Shown: positions 19,601 to 28,103 of the stretch, piece after piece | Layout of the letters: each line of letters starts with the position of its first letter | Position numbering within the stretch: the first letter of the stretch is position 1 | DNA from: Myxococcales bacterium | GTDB taxonomy: Bacteria > Myxococcota_A > Polyangia > Haliangiales > Haliangiaceae | Length of the DNA stretch: 64,000 bases | NCBI GenBank assembly: GCA_028287115.1 | Contig: JAQBQF010000117.1 | Location: forward strand, 1-64,000 | Direction of reading: 5' to 3' | Program-made: the position numbers and the translations under genes | The notes under the pieces: model-generated | What the model saw: the letters and a program-made list of their open reading frames with translations, nothing else | Database searches by the model: none | What the model was told of the DNA's origin: nothing

Positions 19601-19798
19601 CTCGATCACCTGGGTGAGGGTGGTATCGAGGATTTCCGCCGAGGCGCCCGGATAGAGCGACGTGACGGTGATCGCAGGCGGCGCGATCGGCGGGTATTGC
19701 GCGATCGGCAAGCGGAGGATCGAGATGATGCCCGCGAGCATGACGACCAGCGCGATCACCCAAGCGAAGATCGGCCGGTCGATGAAGAACCTTGCCAT
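16670..19798 (-). CDS. RND multidrug efflux pump, HAE1 family (AcrB/MexB-like)
   Basis: 1042-residue inner-membrane proton-driven drug exporter. N-terminal MARFFIDRPIFAWVIALVVM; proton-relay aspartates in AIGLLVDDAIVVVENVARLM (TM4); porter-domain segments VQVSSGQVGGVPAVRGQQLN and FNGFPTATIQGEPAPGQSSG; TM10-12 with PLGVLGAAAASLLGNQANDV and VGLAAKNAILIVEFARSMME-like sequence. Length fits the HAE1 family. Its ATG overlaps the adaptor's stop codon (TAATG), so the two are translationally coupled. Confidence 0.95.
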   Translation of the reverse strand: MARFFIDRPIFAWVIALVVMLAGIISILRLPIAQYPPIAPPAITVTSLYPGASAEILDTTLTQVIEQQMSGLDNLRYMLSNSDSTGQSQIELTFEPGTDPNTAQIQVQNKLQLALPRLPEVVQRQGVAVAKSNKNFLLVIAFYSADGSMTLDEVADFVHSVVADPLGRVPGVGDTQVFGAQFAMRIWLDPDALANRRLTAVDVRNAITAQNVQVSSGQVGGVPAVRGQQLNATISAKTRLQTPAQFEQILLRVNPDGSRVLLHDVARVELAGETFDQEAYYNGRPSAAIAIRLAPGANAVDTAAAVRARIADLSSTFPPSLTMGYPLDSIPFVKLSIRDVVQTLVIAIGLVFLVMFLFLQNLRATLIPTLAVPVVLLGTFAVLAAFGYSINTLTMFAMVLAIGLLVDDAIVVVENVARLMAQEKLPPKEATRKSMDQITGALVGVALVIVTVFIPMAFVGGSVGVIYRQFSLTIVSAITLSVLVAVIFTPALCATILKPGLERKRKGLFGLFNRGFDRTQRGYTRAVGTLVRHRLPAMLVYLALAGVVALLFLRLPKGFLPNEDQGQVFVQVELPPGATQEATRAVLKQVSDYLLTEEKETVESALSVVGFSFVGYGQNVGSVFIKLKDWDLRKAARLKAPAVVARTTRALSQVKSATIIAFQPPPILELGLVAGFQLQLEDRAGIGHERVMQARDELIARAAKDPALAKVRPGGLEDRPEYKLEVDESKASAFGLRLDDVNNSISSTWGAAYVNDFLDKGRTKRVFVQADAPFRMQPDDVGRWYVRNAANEMVPFSAFTTGRWTLGAPRLDRFNGFPTATIQGEPAPGQSSGDALTAISRIASQLPAGFGHEWYGPAYDQLKAGTGVLALYALSLLVVFLCLAALYESWSIPAAVLLVVPLGVLGAAAASLLGNQANDVYFQVGILAVIGLAAKNAILIVEFARSMMEQGKSPVDAAVEAARLRLRPILMTSLAFVLGVSPLAISSGAGSGSQNAIGIAIVGGVITATVLAVLLVPVFFVVIAGRRRARTAPAGVAPGAHA

Positions 19799-21027
19799 TA
19801 CCGCGCCTCGGGTGAGCGGCGGGCCTGCGGTACCGACGGCGCGGCGGGCGAGCGGCGGGCTTGCGGTACCGGCGGCGCGGCGTGAGCCGGCGGCTCACCG
19901 ATCTCCGCCGGAGCAGACACTTCCTTGACGGTGGCGCCGGGCTTCACCCTCTGTTGCCCTTCGACGATCACGTGGTCGCCCGGCGCGATGCCCGCCGTGA
20001 CGAGCCACGAGGTGCCGATCGCGCGATCGGTCTGCAGCTGGCGCAGCTCCACCTTGCCCGCTGTGTTGACGACCAGCGCGGTCGCCTTACCGGTGCGGTC
20101 ACGCGTGACCGCGCGCTGCGGAACCAGTAGCGCGTTTGGATCGGTCCCCTCCTGGAGGCGTACGCGTACGTACATCCCGGGCAACAGCTCGCCGCGCGGG
20201 TTCGGCACGACTGCACGCAGCGGGACCGAGCCTGTCGTCTGGTCGACGGTCACACCCGTGACGAGCAACGTGCCCGGCTTCGCGTACTCGCGACCGTCTT
20301 CGAGCACCACGGTGACCTCCGGTTTGCCCTCGAGCGTGATCAGCTGGCCGCGTTCCAGCGCGCGCCGCACGCGCAACAGATCGACCGTCGACCAGTTGGT
20401 GTCGGCGTAGATCGGATCGAGCTGTGTCACGGTCGTGAGCAGCGTTGCCGGCCCCTGCTGTACGTACGTGCCCTCGGTGACGTTGCTACGTCCGCTCCTC
20501 CCCGCGATCGGCGAGTACACTCGCGTGTAACCGAGATTGATCTGTGCCGTCTTGACCGCGGCGCGAGCCGCCTCGATGTTCGCGACCGCCGTCTTCTCCT
20601 GTGCGATCGCATTGTCGTACTCCTGCCGGCTGATCGCGTTCTTCTGGATCAGCCGCGTGTAGCGCCCGGCGAGCAGCTTCACCGAGGCAGCCGAGGCCTC
20701 GGCGCTCGCGAGCTGGGCACGCGCGCTCTGCAGCGCCGCCAGATACGGCGCGGGATCGATGTGGAACAGCGGCTGTCCCTCCCGGACATCGGCCCCTTCC
20801 GTGTACAACCGCTTCTGCACGATTCCATCGACGCGCGCACGTACCTCGCCGGCCCGAAACGCCGACGTGCGCCCTGGTAACTCGGTCGTCAACTGCACGC
20901 GCTGCGGCCGGATCTCGACGGTCCCGACCTCGACGGATTCGGTCGATTGGGCACCCGCACGGGCTCCGTTGTCCTTGGCGCACGCACTCGCGAGAGCGAA
21001 CAAGCCGGCGAGCGACCTCCATTGCAT
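19798..21027 (-). CDS. RND periplasmic adaptor lipoprotein (AcrA/MexA-like)
   Basis: 409-residue membrane-fusion protein. Signal with lipobox LASAC (~residue 16), lipoyl half-motifs (VRARVDGIVQKRLYTEGADV; LGYTRVYSPIAGRSGRSNVT), a helical hairpin between them, and a beta-barrel region (LLPGMYVRVRLQEG). It should bridge the RND pump and the outer-membrane channel. The last ~24 residues are an unusual basic Pro/Ala/Arg tail made of two copies of VPQARRSP, encoded by a 36-bp tandem repeat. First gene of the three-gene operon; no adjacent local regulator is present. Confidence 0.93.
   Translation of the reverse strand: MQWRSLAGLFALASACAKDNGARAGAQSTESVEVGTVEIRPQRVQLTTELPGRTSAFRAGEVRARVDGIVQKRLYTEGADVREGQPLFHIDPAPYLAALQSARAQLASAEASAASVKLLAGRYTRLIQKNAISRQEYDNAIAQEKTAVANIEAARAAVKTAQINLGYTRVYSPIAGRSGRSNVTEGTYVQQGPATLLTTVTQLDPIYADTNWSTVDLLRVRRALERGQLITLEGKPEVTVVLEDGREYAKPGTLLVTGVTVDQTTGSVPLRAVVPNPRGELLPGMYVRVRLQEGTDPNALLVPQRAVTRDRTGKATALVVNTAGKVELRQLQTDRAIGTSWLVTAGIAPGDHVIVEGQQRVKPGATVKEVSAPAEIGEPPAHAAPPVPQARRSPAAPSVPQARRSPEAR
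19814..19885 (-). repeat. 36-bp tandem duplication in the adaptor gene's 3' end
   Basis: Two adjacent 36-base copies (19814-19849 and 19850-19885), differing at only a few positions. They keep the frame and encode a twice-repeated 12-residue VPQARRSP-containing tail. Confidence 0.8.
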
Positions 21028-21334
21028 GACGAAGGCACCGGTTGCAGCAACCGGGCCGCCGACGCAACACGCCCGCGATCGCGGGGTTCACTCGCGCGGT
21101 CGCGTTCGAGCTACCGACGCGCCGATCGACGTTGTCACTGGGAGCACCGGGCCCATGGCGAACGCGCGGCCTGCGCCCGGAGACCGAAGGATCGGAGCAC
21201 GTTTCTTCTCGCGCGGCATGCAACGAGGATATTAACCGCTCGGTGAATGACCGCCAGCGCCTGGGAGCGCCTTCGCGGCTATCCCTCAGCGGCTGCCACA
21301 GGCTGCAGCGGGTTCACCCGCGCGCCGCAGAGCC

Positions 21335-22759
21335 TCACCCCTTCACGACGCCGATCGGAATCAGCCGAGCGATCTTGCGAGCGAGCCCGGCGCCCGCGAC
21401 CACGTCGACCACGCGATCGATATCCTTGTAGGCTTCGGGCGCTTCCTCCGCGAGCTCGGTGTTCGATGGACAACGCACCGTGATTCCGCGCTGCTCGAGC
21501 GACTTGCGCAGCTCGTGACCGGTCACTTGTCGCTTGGCCGCGCCGCGCGACAGCACGCGGCCGGCGCCGTGGCACACGCTCGCGAACGATCGCGCTTCGG
21601 CCTCGTCGGTGCCGAGGAGGACGTACGATGCGGTTCCCATGCTGCCGGGGATGAACACCGGTTGACCGAGGCCTCGATACCGCACCGGCAACTCGAGACT
21701 CGATGGGCCGAACGCGCGCGTCGCGCCCTTGCGGTGAACGCACAGCTCGCGGGCGCCGTGGCGCTCGAGCTTGGCCGTGTTGTGACCGACGTCGTAGACG
21801 AGACGGAGCGCTTGGCGAGTGCCGAACAAGCGCGCGAACACCTCGCGAACGCGATGCGCGATCAGCTGGCGATTCGCGAACGCGAAGTTCGCCGCGGCTC
21901 GCATCGCCGCGAGATAGCGCTTGCCCTCGGGCGACGACAGCGGCGTGCACGCGAGCTGGCGATCCGGGAGCTCGATCCCGTAGCGCTCCTGGGCCTCGTC
22001 CATCACGCGAAGGTAATCGGTGCACACCTGGTGACCGAGGCCGCGCGAGCCGGTGTGGATGAGCACGGTGATCTGCTGTGGATGGAGCCCGAGGCGATCT
22101 GCGGCCGCGTCATCGAACACGGTGTCGACGACGTCGATCTCGAGAAAATGATTGCCGCCGCCGAGCGTGCCGAGTTGGTCGCGGCCGCGAGCGATCGCGC
22201 GATCGCTCACCGCGCTCGGATCGGCTCCGGCGAGTGCCCCGCCGGCTTCGATCACGTCGAGATCGTCGCGCGTGCCGGCGCCGAGTTTCTCGACGAGCTC
22301 GTGGCAACCCCGCTCGAGGACGCGCGCGAGCACGTCGGCATCGAGCACGAGCCGGCCGCCGCGTCCGTAGCCGCTCGGGATCGCACGGCTGATCTCGTGA
22401 ACGACGCGCTCGCGCATCGGCTCGAAGCCGGCGCGGTCGAGATCGGTCGCGAGCAGTCGCACGCCGCAGTTGATGTCGAACCCGATACCACCCGGCGAGA
22501 TCGCGCCGTCGGGGAGCGCGGTCGCGGCGACGCCTCCGACGGGGAAGCCGTAACCTTCGTGCATATCGGGCATCCCGAACACCGGCCCGTACACGCCCGG
22601 CAGCGCCGTGACATTAAGGAGCTGCTGCAAGCTGTGATCGTGCGAGATCGCGGCGAGCAGCTCGACATCGGCGAACACGTGCGCCGGCCGTCGGCCGGTA
22701 TCGTCGCTCAGCTGGTACTCGAACGGTGCGATGGGCTCGGCACGAATCACCATGGTCAC
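21335..22759 (-). CDS. rtcB: RNA-splicing/repair ligase RtcB
   Basis: 474-residue GTP- and Mn-dependent ligase joining 2',3'-cyclic phosphate (3'-phosphate) RNA to 5'-OH ends. Motifs: FGMPDMHEGYGFPVGGVAA, SPGGIGFDINCGVRLL (metal Asp/Cys), LGTLGGGNHFLEI, VLIHTGSRGLGHQV and SVCHGAGRVLSRG (guanylated-His region). The first codons are MTMVIRAEP; the ATG six bases on is an alternative start. The start overlaps the archease stop (22756-22759), matching the known need of RtcB for archease. No flanking rtcR-type sigma-54 activator is in view. Confidence 0.95.
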   Translation of the reverse strand: MTMVIRAEPIAPFEYQLSDDTGRRPAHVFADVELLAAISHDHSLQQLLNVTALPGVYGPVFGMPDMHEGYGFPVGGVAATALPDGAISPGGIGFDINCGVRLLATDLDRAGFEPMRERVVHEISRAIPSGYGRGGRLVLDADVLARVLERGCHELVEKLGAGTRDDLDVIEAGGALAGADPSAVSDRAIARGRDQLGTLGGGNHFLEIDVVDTVFDDAAADRLGLHPQQITVLIHTGSRGLGHQVCTDYLRVMDEAQERYGIELPDRQLACTPLSSPEGKRYLAAMRAAANFAFANRQLIAHRVREVFARLFGTRQALRLVYDVGHNTAKLERHGARELCVHRKGATRAFGPSSLELPVRYRGLGQPVFIPGSMGTASYVLLGTDEAEARSFASVCHGAGRVLSRGAAKRQVTGHELRKSLEQRGITVRCPSNTELAEEAPEAYKDIDRVVDVVAGAGLARKIARLIPIGVVKG

Positions 22760-23166
22760 ACATCCAAGATCAAGGTTGCGGTAGCGCCACCGGGGCCGGA
22801 TCCGATCCGCAGGCCGTGCATCGTCGCGGCTTTCACCGCCGTACGAGTCTCGCTGATCGGTGCGCCGCGGATCCGCGCAGCGAGGTGACGATCGCTCGTC
22901 TCGTCGACTACGACGTCGGCGTACAGCAGATGATCGATCTCGGTCCTCGCGATCAGCTCGTTCAGCCAGGCGACGAGCAGCGCCTCGCGATCACGCGAGA
23001 CGAGCGCCACTACTTGCCACGGTCCCAACGGAGGTCCCGACGGCGCGCCCATCACGTCGGCCAGCGTCCGAGCCGCTTCGACGAACAGCTCGGCGACGCT
23101 CGGTGCATCGATGCGGACCTGGAGCTCTCCGGTGTGCTCGATGAACGCTCGCGACGCCATCTCCAA
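22756..23166 (-). CDS. Archease, RtcB activator
   Basis: 136-residue archease. Conserved features: FIEHTGELQVRIDAPSVAEL (the H-T-x-E/D core), LVAWLNELIARTEIDHLLY, and ARIRGAPISETRTAVKAATMHGL, followed by a hydrophobic C-terminal strand. Archeases promote RtcB guanylation and multiple turnover. The gene precedes rtcB with a four-base overlap. Confidence 0.92.
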   Translation of the reverse strand: MEMASRAFIEHTGELQVRIDAPSVAELFVEAARTLADVMGAPSGPPLGPWQVVALVSRDREALLVAWLNELIARTEIDHLLYADVVVDETSDRHLAARIRGAPISETRTAVKAATMHGLRIGSGPGGATATLILDV

Positions 23167-23339
23167 ATCTCGTGCACGCGATATGCCTGATAGGGCGTGC
23201 TGGTTATTCGGCGATGGTCGGCCGGGCCGTGGAGCGGCGACGAGCTCGCGATCGAGCGAGAACCACCGACCATACGCGCAAATTCTGTATCCCGAGACAT
23301 CACGTTTGCCGGCGACACAGGCGCCGACATGCTTCGGAT

Positions 23340-25298
23340 ATGGAACGCGGCAGGAACGTCGCGACGAAGCTGATCGAGAGCCACCTCGTGGCGGGGCTGC
23401 TCGAGCCCGGTCACGAGATCGCGCTCCAGATCGATCAAACCCTTACACAGGACGCGACCGGAACGCTCGTGATGCTCGAGCTCGAAGCGATGGGGCTCGA
23501 GCGCGTGCGCACCGAGTTGTCGGCGCAGTACGTCGACCACAACCTGCTGCAGGAAGACTTCAAGAACGCGGACGATCACCTGTTCCTGCGCAGCGCGTGT
23601 CGGCGGTTTGGTGTCTGGTATAGCCCGGCCGGCAACGGCGTCAGCCACCCGCTGCATCAAGAGCGGTTCGGCAAGCCGGGCAAGTCGTTGCTCGGTTCCG
23701 ACAGCCACACGTGCGCCGCCGGTGCGATCGGCATGCTCGCGATCGGTGCGGGCGGGCTCGAAGTCGCGCTCGCGATGGCGGGCGAGCCGTTTCACGTCCG
23801 GATGCCCGCGATCTGGGGCGTCCGGCTCGTTGGCGAGCTTCCGGACTGGGTGAGCGCGAAAGACGTGATCCTCGAGATGCTTCGCCGCCATGGCGTCAGC
23901 GGCGGGCTCGGCCGGATCATCGAGTACTACGGGCCCGGCTTGCGCACCCTCACCGCGATGGATCGCCATGTCATCGCGAACATGGGTGCCGAGCTCGGTG
24001 CGACCGCGACGGTGTTCCCATCCGACGAGCAAGTGCGACGGTCCTTGCGCGCACAGGATCGCGAAGCCGATTTCGTCGAGCTCGTGGCGGACGACGGTGC
24101 GGACTACGACGTTCACGAAACGATCGACCTATCGACGGTCGAGCCGCTGATCGCGCTGCCATCGAGCCCGAGCAATGTCGTCCCGGTGCGCGAGGTCGCG
24201 GGGCGCGAGATCTATCAAGCGTATGTTGGCTCGTCGGCCAATCCTGGTTATCGCGACTTCGCGATCGCCGCGGAGATCGTGAAGGGCCGCCGCATCCACG
24301 ATCGGGTGTCGTTCGATGTGAATCCGACGTCGCGCCAGATCCTAGAGAACCTGATCGCGGATGGTCACGTCGCCGCACTCCTCCATGCGGGTGCGCGGCT
24401 TCATCAGGCGGGATGCAACGGCTGCATCGGCATGGGGCAGGCGCCCGCCACCGATCGGATCAGCCTACGCACCGTGCCGCGCAATTTTGCGGGTCGATCG
24501 GGCACTCGCGAAGACCAGGTCTACCTGGTGAGCCCTGAGACGGCGGCGGCCTCCGCGTTGACCGGTACGATCACCGATGGCCGCACGCTCGGCATTCCGT
24601 ATCCGCGCGCGCGCGAGCCCGAACAGCCACGCGTCGACGTCGACATGTTCGTCGCGCCGTTGCCGATCGAACAGGCGCGCAAGGTCCGGCTCGAGAAAGG
24701 CCCAAATATCCAAACCCTCCCCGTGCTCGAACCGTTCGCCGACACTCTCGACGTTCCGGTCCTGCTCCGGCTCGGCGATGACGTCTCGACCGACGATATT
24801 CTACCTGCCGGGGCACGTGTGCTGCCGCTCCGCAGCAACATCGAACAGATCAGCAGGTTCGCGTTCGAGCCGATCGACCCCACGTACCCCGCGCGCGCGC
24901 GGCAGACTCGCGATACCGGCCACGTCATCGTGGCCGGCAGGAATTACGGCCAGGGTTCTAGTCGCGAGCATGCGGCGCTCGCGCCGCGGTATCTCGGCTT
25001 GCGCGCGGTGCTCGCGATCCGGTTCGCGCGGATCCATCGAGACAACCTCATCAACTTCGGCGTCCTGCCTCTCACGTTCGAGAATCCCGACGACTACGAA
25101 CGCATCGTGCAGGGCGACTTCATCTCGCTCGACGGGCTCCACGCCGCGATCCGCGCACCGCGGCCGATCGAGCTCGAGGACTACACGCGCGGAATCACGA
25201 TCCGCGTCGGGCACGATCTTTCGCCGCGTCAGGTCGAGATCTTGCTCGCGGGTGGCTTGATTCCGTTCATGCGACGGCGCCTCGTCAGCGCCGCGTAG
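23340..25298 (+). CDS. acn: Aconitate hydratase (short, ~650-residue type)
   Basis: 652 residues from the ATG at 23340, which gives the family beginning (NVATKLIESHLVAGLLEPGH, DQTLTQDATGTLVMLELEAM). The open frame continues further upstream but without family sequence. [4Fe-4S] ligands: Cys in GSDSHTCAAGAIGM and the pair in AGCNGCIGMGQAP. The C-terminal swivel domain has DDVSTDDILPAG, GRNYGQGSSREHAALAPRYL and RIHRDNLINFGVLPLTF. The length matches the short bacterial/Thermus-like aconitases rather than the ~890-residue AcnA. TCA-cycle role; single gene divergent from archease-rtcB. Confidence 0.92.
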   Translation: MERGRNVATKLIESHLVAGLLEPGHEIALQIDQTLTQDATGTLVMLELEAMGLERVRTELSAQYVDHNLLQEDFKNADDHLFLRSACRRFGVWYSPAGNGVSHPLHQERFGKPGKSLLGSDSHTCAAGAIGMLAIGAGGLEVALAMAGEPFHVRMPAIWGVRLVGELPDWVSAKDVILEMLRRHGVSGGLGRIIEYYGPGLRTLTAMDRHVIANMGAELGATATVFPSDEQVRRSLRAQDREADFVELVADDGADYDVHETIDLSTVEPLIALPSSPSNVVPVREVAGREIYQAYVGSSANPGYRDFAIAAEIVKGRRIHDRVSFDVNPTSRQILENLIADGHVAALLHAGARLHQAGCNGCIGMGQAPATDRISLRTVPRNFAGRSGTREDQVYLVSPETAAASALTGTITDGRTLGIPYPRAREPEQPRVDVDMFVAPLPIEQARKVRLEKGPNIQTLPVLEPFADTLDVPVLLRLGDDVSTDDILPAGARVLPLRSNIEQISRFAFEPIDPTYPARARQTRDTGHVIVAGRNYGQGSSREHAALAPRYLGLRAVLAIRFARIHRDNLINFGVLPLTFENPDDYERIVQGDFISLDGLHAAIRAPRPIELEDYTRGITIRVGHDLSPRQVEILLAGGLIPFMRRRLVSAA

Positions 25299-25369
25299 TG
25301 CTTGCGGTTAACCCCGGGTGTCCCAACAGCGTTGGTGATCTCGCCCACGAGATCACGTATGACTTGTGG

Positions 25370-26071
25370 ATGCGCGCTGCGATCCTGGTCTTGCTGGTGG
25401 TCTCGACGAACGCGTGGGGCGAGCGTTCGTCGAGGTAGGTCGCGATCGATCATGCGACGGCGTGGCTCGCCGCGTGGGACGCGCCCGGCGACGGGCCCGC
25501 ATCGGCGAAGGTCGCGCCGCTGACCGCGGAGCCGTTCCTGTTCGACGCCGGCGCGAAGTATCGCGAGTGTCAGAACCAGAAGACGCTGGTGAAGCTGCTC
25601 GACTGCCTCGCCGCAGAGAATACGTTCCTGATCTCGAAGTGGGGCCCGACGCGCGCGCGCGTTCACTTCGATGCGAAGTTCGCCACGTGGCAGCCCGACA
25701 AGAAGGCCGACATCATCGAGAAGAAGCTCGCCAAGCTCGCCAAGCTCGCCAACCACTACTTCGTGCACTTCGATTCGGGTACCAACGGGGGCAACTACGA
25801 GATCGTGATCGCGGTACGTGGCGACGGCAAGGTCGATGCATTCCTCGCGAACTTCCTCGAGAACTACTTCTCCGTGGATGAGCCGACTGGGGGCGGAGCT
25901 CGAGCTTGGTCCGTTGCGTGCAGCCGTCACGGCCGCCGGGGCACCTTCAGCGTCGCGTCGAGGCCGCGCGCGAGCTCGAGCCTCTCCTCGTGGTTCAGGT
26001 CCGCTTCGGGGTGGGCCATGCGGTACTTCACCGGCGGCATGTTGCCGATGAAGATCGACTGGCCGGAGTAG
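25370..26071 (+). pseudogene. Secreted protein gene interrupted by in-frame TAG
   Basis: An ATG at 25370 opens a signal peptide (MRAAILVLLVVSTNAWGE) that meets an in-frame TAG at 25436-25438. The same frame then continues without interruption (TAWLAAWDAPGDGPASAKVA, FDAGAKYRECQNQKTLVKLL, LISKWGPTRARVHFDAKF, NYEIVIAVRGDGKVDAFLAN) to about 25880 and runs on to a stop at 26071. The end overlaps the convergent haem-protein gene by 145 bp with unrelated sequence, so the native stop may be lost. An internal ATG at 25589 could give a truncated, signal-less product. Family not recognised. A sequencing error at TAG is possible. Confidence 0.5.
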
Positions 26072-26385
26072 ACCGCGAGCTCATACGCCTGATCCCACGT
26101 CGAGAAATTGATCACGCTGCGCGCGGATTCGACATCCCGCTGGACGACCCACGAGAACGGTGCGACGTCGGCGTACCACGGCCATCTCGTCTCGTTGCTG
26201 TGACAGGCGAAGCACGCTCGCACCGCGAGCTCGCGTGTGCGTGGCGAGTCCCATTGTGGCTCCTTGCTAACGCGGGGATTCGAATGCGTTCGGCCATAGG
26301 GGACGAGCTGGATGAGCGCGAAGACACCGACGATCCAAGCCAGCGCCACAGAGGCCTTGAGCAAGCGCCGCACGGTTACGTTCAT
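25927..26385 (-). CDS. Membrane-anchored haem-binding (c-type, CxxCH) protein
   Basis: 152 residues from the ATG at 26385, where a transmembrane/signal helix begins (LLKASVALAWIVGVFALIQL). A haem c motif follows: RACFACHSNETRWPWYADVA, then PFSWVVQRDVESARSVINFS and MPPVKYRMAHPEADLNHEER with a likely distal Met/His. This fits the small 'haem-binding domain' family (PF14376-type) found near cytochromes. A longer frame upstream is discounted as it precedes the membrane helix. Electron transfer or haem sensing is inferred; no partner is adjacent. Confidence 0.82.
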   Translation of the reverse strand: MNVTVRRLLKASVALAWIVGVFALIQLVPYGRTHSNPRVSKEPQWDSPRTRELAVRACFACHSNETRWPWYADVAPFSWVVQRDVESARSVINFSTWDQAYELAVYSGQSIFIGNMPPVKYRMAHPEADLNHEERLELARGLDATLKVPRRP

Positions 26386-26535
26386 ACTGTCTGTGATGCG
26401 ATGGAGAGGATGCCGGGCCGGTGTCAAGTTGCCGCAGGGGGAGGCGACATCCCCGGCTGGTCGCACATCACTCGAACTGCCGGTGTCGTCGCCCCAGCAC
26501 CACACCGAGCCATCGCCCTTGGCAGCCGAAGGAGC

Positions 26536-27177
26536 TCAGCAGTCGCCGCCGCGGACGATGAACTCGATGACGCCGGTCTTCGGATCGATCGACAGCCACG
26601 CGTCATCGGTCCAGTCAGGGCTGATGGAGACGTGCCACACGCGTGCGTCATAGCTCTGAAGCATCGACTTGATCAAAATTCGGAGCGAGGCCTTGAAGCG
26701 TGTCTGGCTGTCGGCCGCCCACTCCTCTTGCGATTCGTTGCCAACGACATCCGCGAACACCTTGCCGCGCGCGATGCGGCTCAGGGTGACCGTGCTGTTT
26801 TCGTCCGGGGCCGGGGTTGGGCTCGTGTACACGACCGCGTTGAAGAAGGTTTTTCGCTTGGCCTCGTCGGCGAGGATCGGCGCGAGATCCGCGGGTGCGA
26901 CTTCGACGGCACCGGCCCATGTACATCCGAACGAAGAGTCCCCGTCGAGAACGTCGATCGACTTGGTCTTCATGTCGGCGGTGACCTCGAACGTCTTCGC
27001 CGCGATCCCGCCGACCGGTTGCGCCTTGCCGGCCGCTGGATCGTAGAACCGAACCGAGGCGACCGAATGGCCGCTGTCGGCTTTCGAGTCGGGATCGTAG
27101 TTGTCGTCAGCAGCGGGCCCCTGCTGGGTCGCGCAAGCGAACAACCCGGCGCACATCAAGATAAGCGTTCTGGTCAT
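26536..27177 (-). CDS. Secreted lipoprotein, unknown function
   Basis: 213 residues from the ATG at 27177, chosen because it gives MTRTLILMCAGLFAC with lipobox LFAC. An Asp-rich linker follows (DDNYDPDSKADSG). The body contains a two-Cys beta region, a helix-rich middle (LAPILADEAKRKTFFNAVVY) and a C-terminal segment WLSIDPKTGVIEFIVRGGDC. No family recognised. Its promoter region holds an inverted repeat and a direct repeat (27291-27336). Confidence 0.7.
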   Translation of the reverse strand: MTRTLILMCAGLFACATQQGPAADDNYDPDSKADSGHSVASVRFYDPAAGKAQPVGGIAAKTFEVTADMKTKSIDVLDGDSSFGCTWAGAVEVAPADLAPILADEAKRKTFFNAVVYTSPTPAPDENSTVTLSRIARGKVFADVVGNESQEEWAADSQTRFKASLRILIKSMLQSYDARVWHVSISPDWTDDAWLSIDPKTGVIEFIVRGGDC

Positions 27178-27481
27178 GAGGCGAGCGCCTCGCAACACCT
27201 ATACCAACCGCGCACGTCGCGATCCTAGTCACTTGGAAAGCTCGACATCTCCTGTTGCCGGCAACCGACGCCGCCACCTTTGACGCGAGGTCGCCCGCGT
27301 AACGTCGGCGTTACTTCGGTGAATCGCCCGCGTAACATGTCGATGGCGATCGCCGGCACCTCGTGTCGCTGGGCGCCGAACATCAGCTTCGACGGCGTCC
27401 AATCTCACTGCGTCGACTACCGAGCACCTGACAAGCTCGTCGCCGATCGACAATCGAAGATCGTCGTCGAGTCGCAGGCAA
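27178..27481. other. 304-bp gap; repeats at 27291-27336, no gene recognised
   Basis: It contains GTAACG-tcgg-CGTTAC (27299-27314) and a 13-base direct repeat TCGCCCGCGTAAC at 27291-27303 and 27324-27336, spaced 33 bp (three helical turns). It lies about 120 bp upstream of the lipoprotein start at 27177, so an operator is possible. Open frames here are Arg/His-rich and look like shadows. Confidence 0.45.
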
Positions 27482-27808
27482 TCACGGTGCCGGCGAGAAA
27501 TCCTCCACAACCTCGTAGCTGCCGGGCTCGAACTTGGCGAACGAGAGTGCCTGCTCGAGGTACGGTCGTGGTCGCGAGTCCTGCCGCATCGCTTCGTAGT
27601 CCTCCATCGATTGCCACTGCGCGTACATCGTGACCTTTGTGCCATCCAGGCCGCGATGCAGACTTGACGACACGAAGCCCGGTGCGTGGCGCACGTAGTC
27701 CTGGGTGACCCGCGTTAGCAGCTCCACGAGTCGCTGCTGGTGCGCGGGCTCCACGGTGAAGACGTTGATGAACGTCACGAAGCCGGCGTGTTTCGAAATC
27801 GTCGTCAC
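27482..27808 (-). CDS. Antibiotic biosynthesis monooxygenase (ABM) domain protein
   Basis: 108-residue ABM-fold protein (ferredoxin-like dimeric alpha+beta barrel): GFVTFINVFTVEPAHQQRLV, then DYVRHAPGFVSSSLHRGLDG, TKVTMYAQWQSMEDYEAM, and the closing strand EPGSYEVVEDF. Families with this fold include quinol monooxygenases and IsdG-type haem-degrading enzymes; the specific IsdG Asn-Trp-His set is not evident. Substrate unknown. It stands alone. Confidence 0.82.
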   Translation of the reverse strand: MTTISKHAGFVTFINVFTVEPAHQQRLVELLTRVTQDYVRHAPGFVSSSLHRGLDGTKVTMYAQWQSMEDYEAMRQDSRPRPYLEQALSFAKFEPGSYEVVEDFSPAP

Positions 27809-28103
27809 TCGATCAGTCTACCTTCGGGTCCGCTCGCGCACCGGTGCGGACGCGCGATGGAACGCGGACTCGAGCGCATTCACGATTCCGCCGTGCCCAA
27901 CTGCCGTTCCGGCCGCGCCGTCGCGCACAGCTCGGGGTGTAGCTCGATTACACGCTCTAAGACCGCACGCCCGCACGCATGGTAGCGACTGCGGCGCCAC
28001 AACGACGCCATAGATGTCGTTCGTGCGCCGTGTGATTGCAATGGAGTGCATGCGGCACGTCGCGTGAAGTCGCGCATCTCACACCGAAACACTTGGAGGT
28101 CTC

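Noticed and set aside
16637..19885. A 1082-codon open frame opposite the RND pump
   Set aside because: Same reason: low-complexity Arg/His/Glu sequence mirrored against a canonical AcrB-like gene.
25229..25930. A 233-codon minus-strand frame overlapping the interrupted secreted-protein gene
   Set aside because: Val/Glu/Arg-rich shadow with no signal or motif; the plus-strand frame has a signal peptide and a plausible globular sequence.
27229..27645. A minus-strand frame across the gap near 27300 and the ABM gene
   Set aside because: Mostly Arg/Ser/Thr, runs through the ABM gene in another frame; looks like a shadow.
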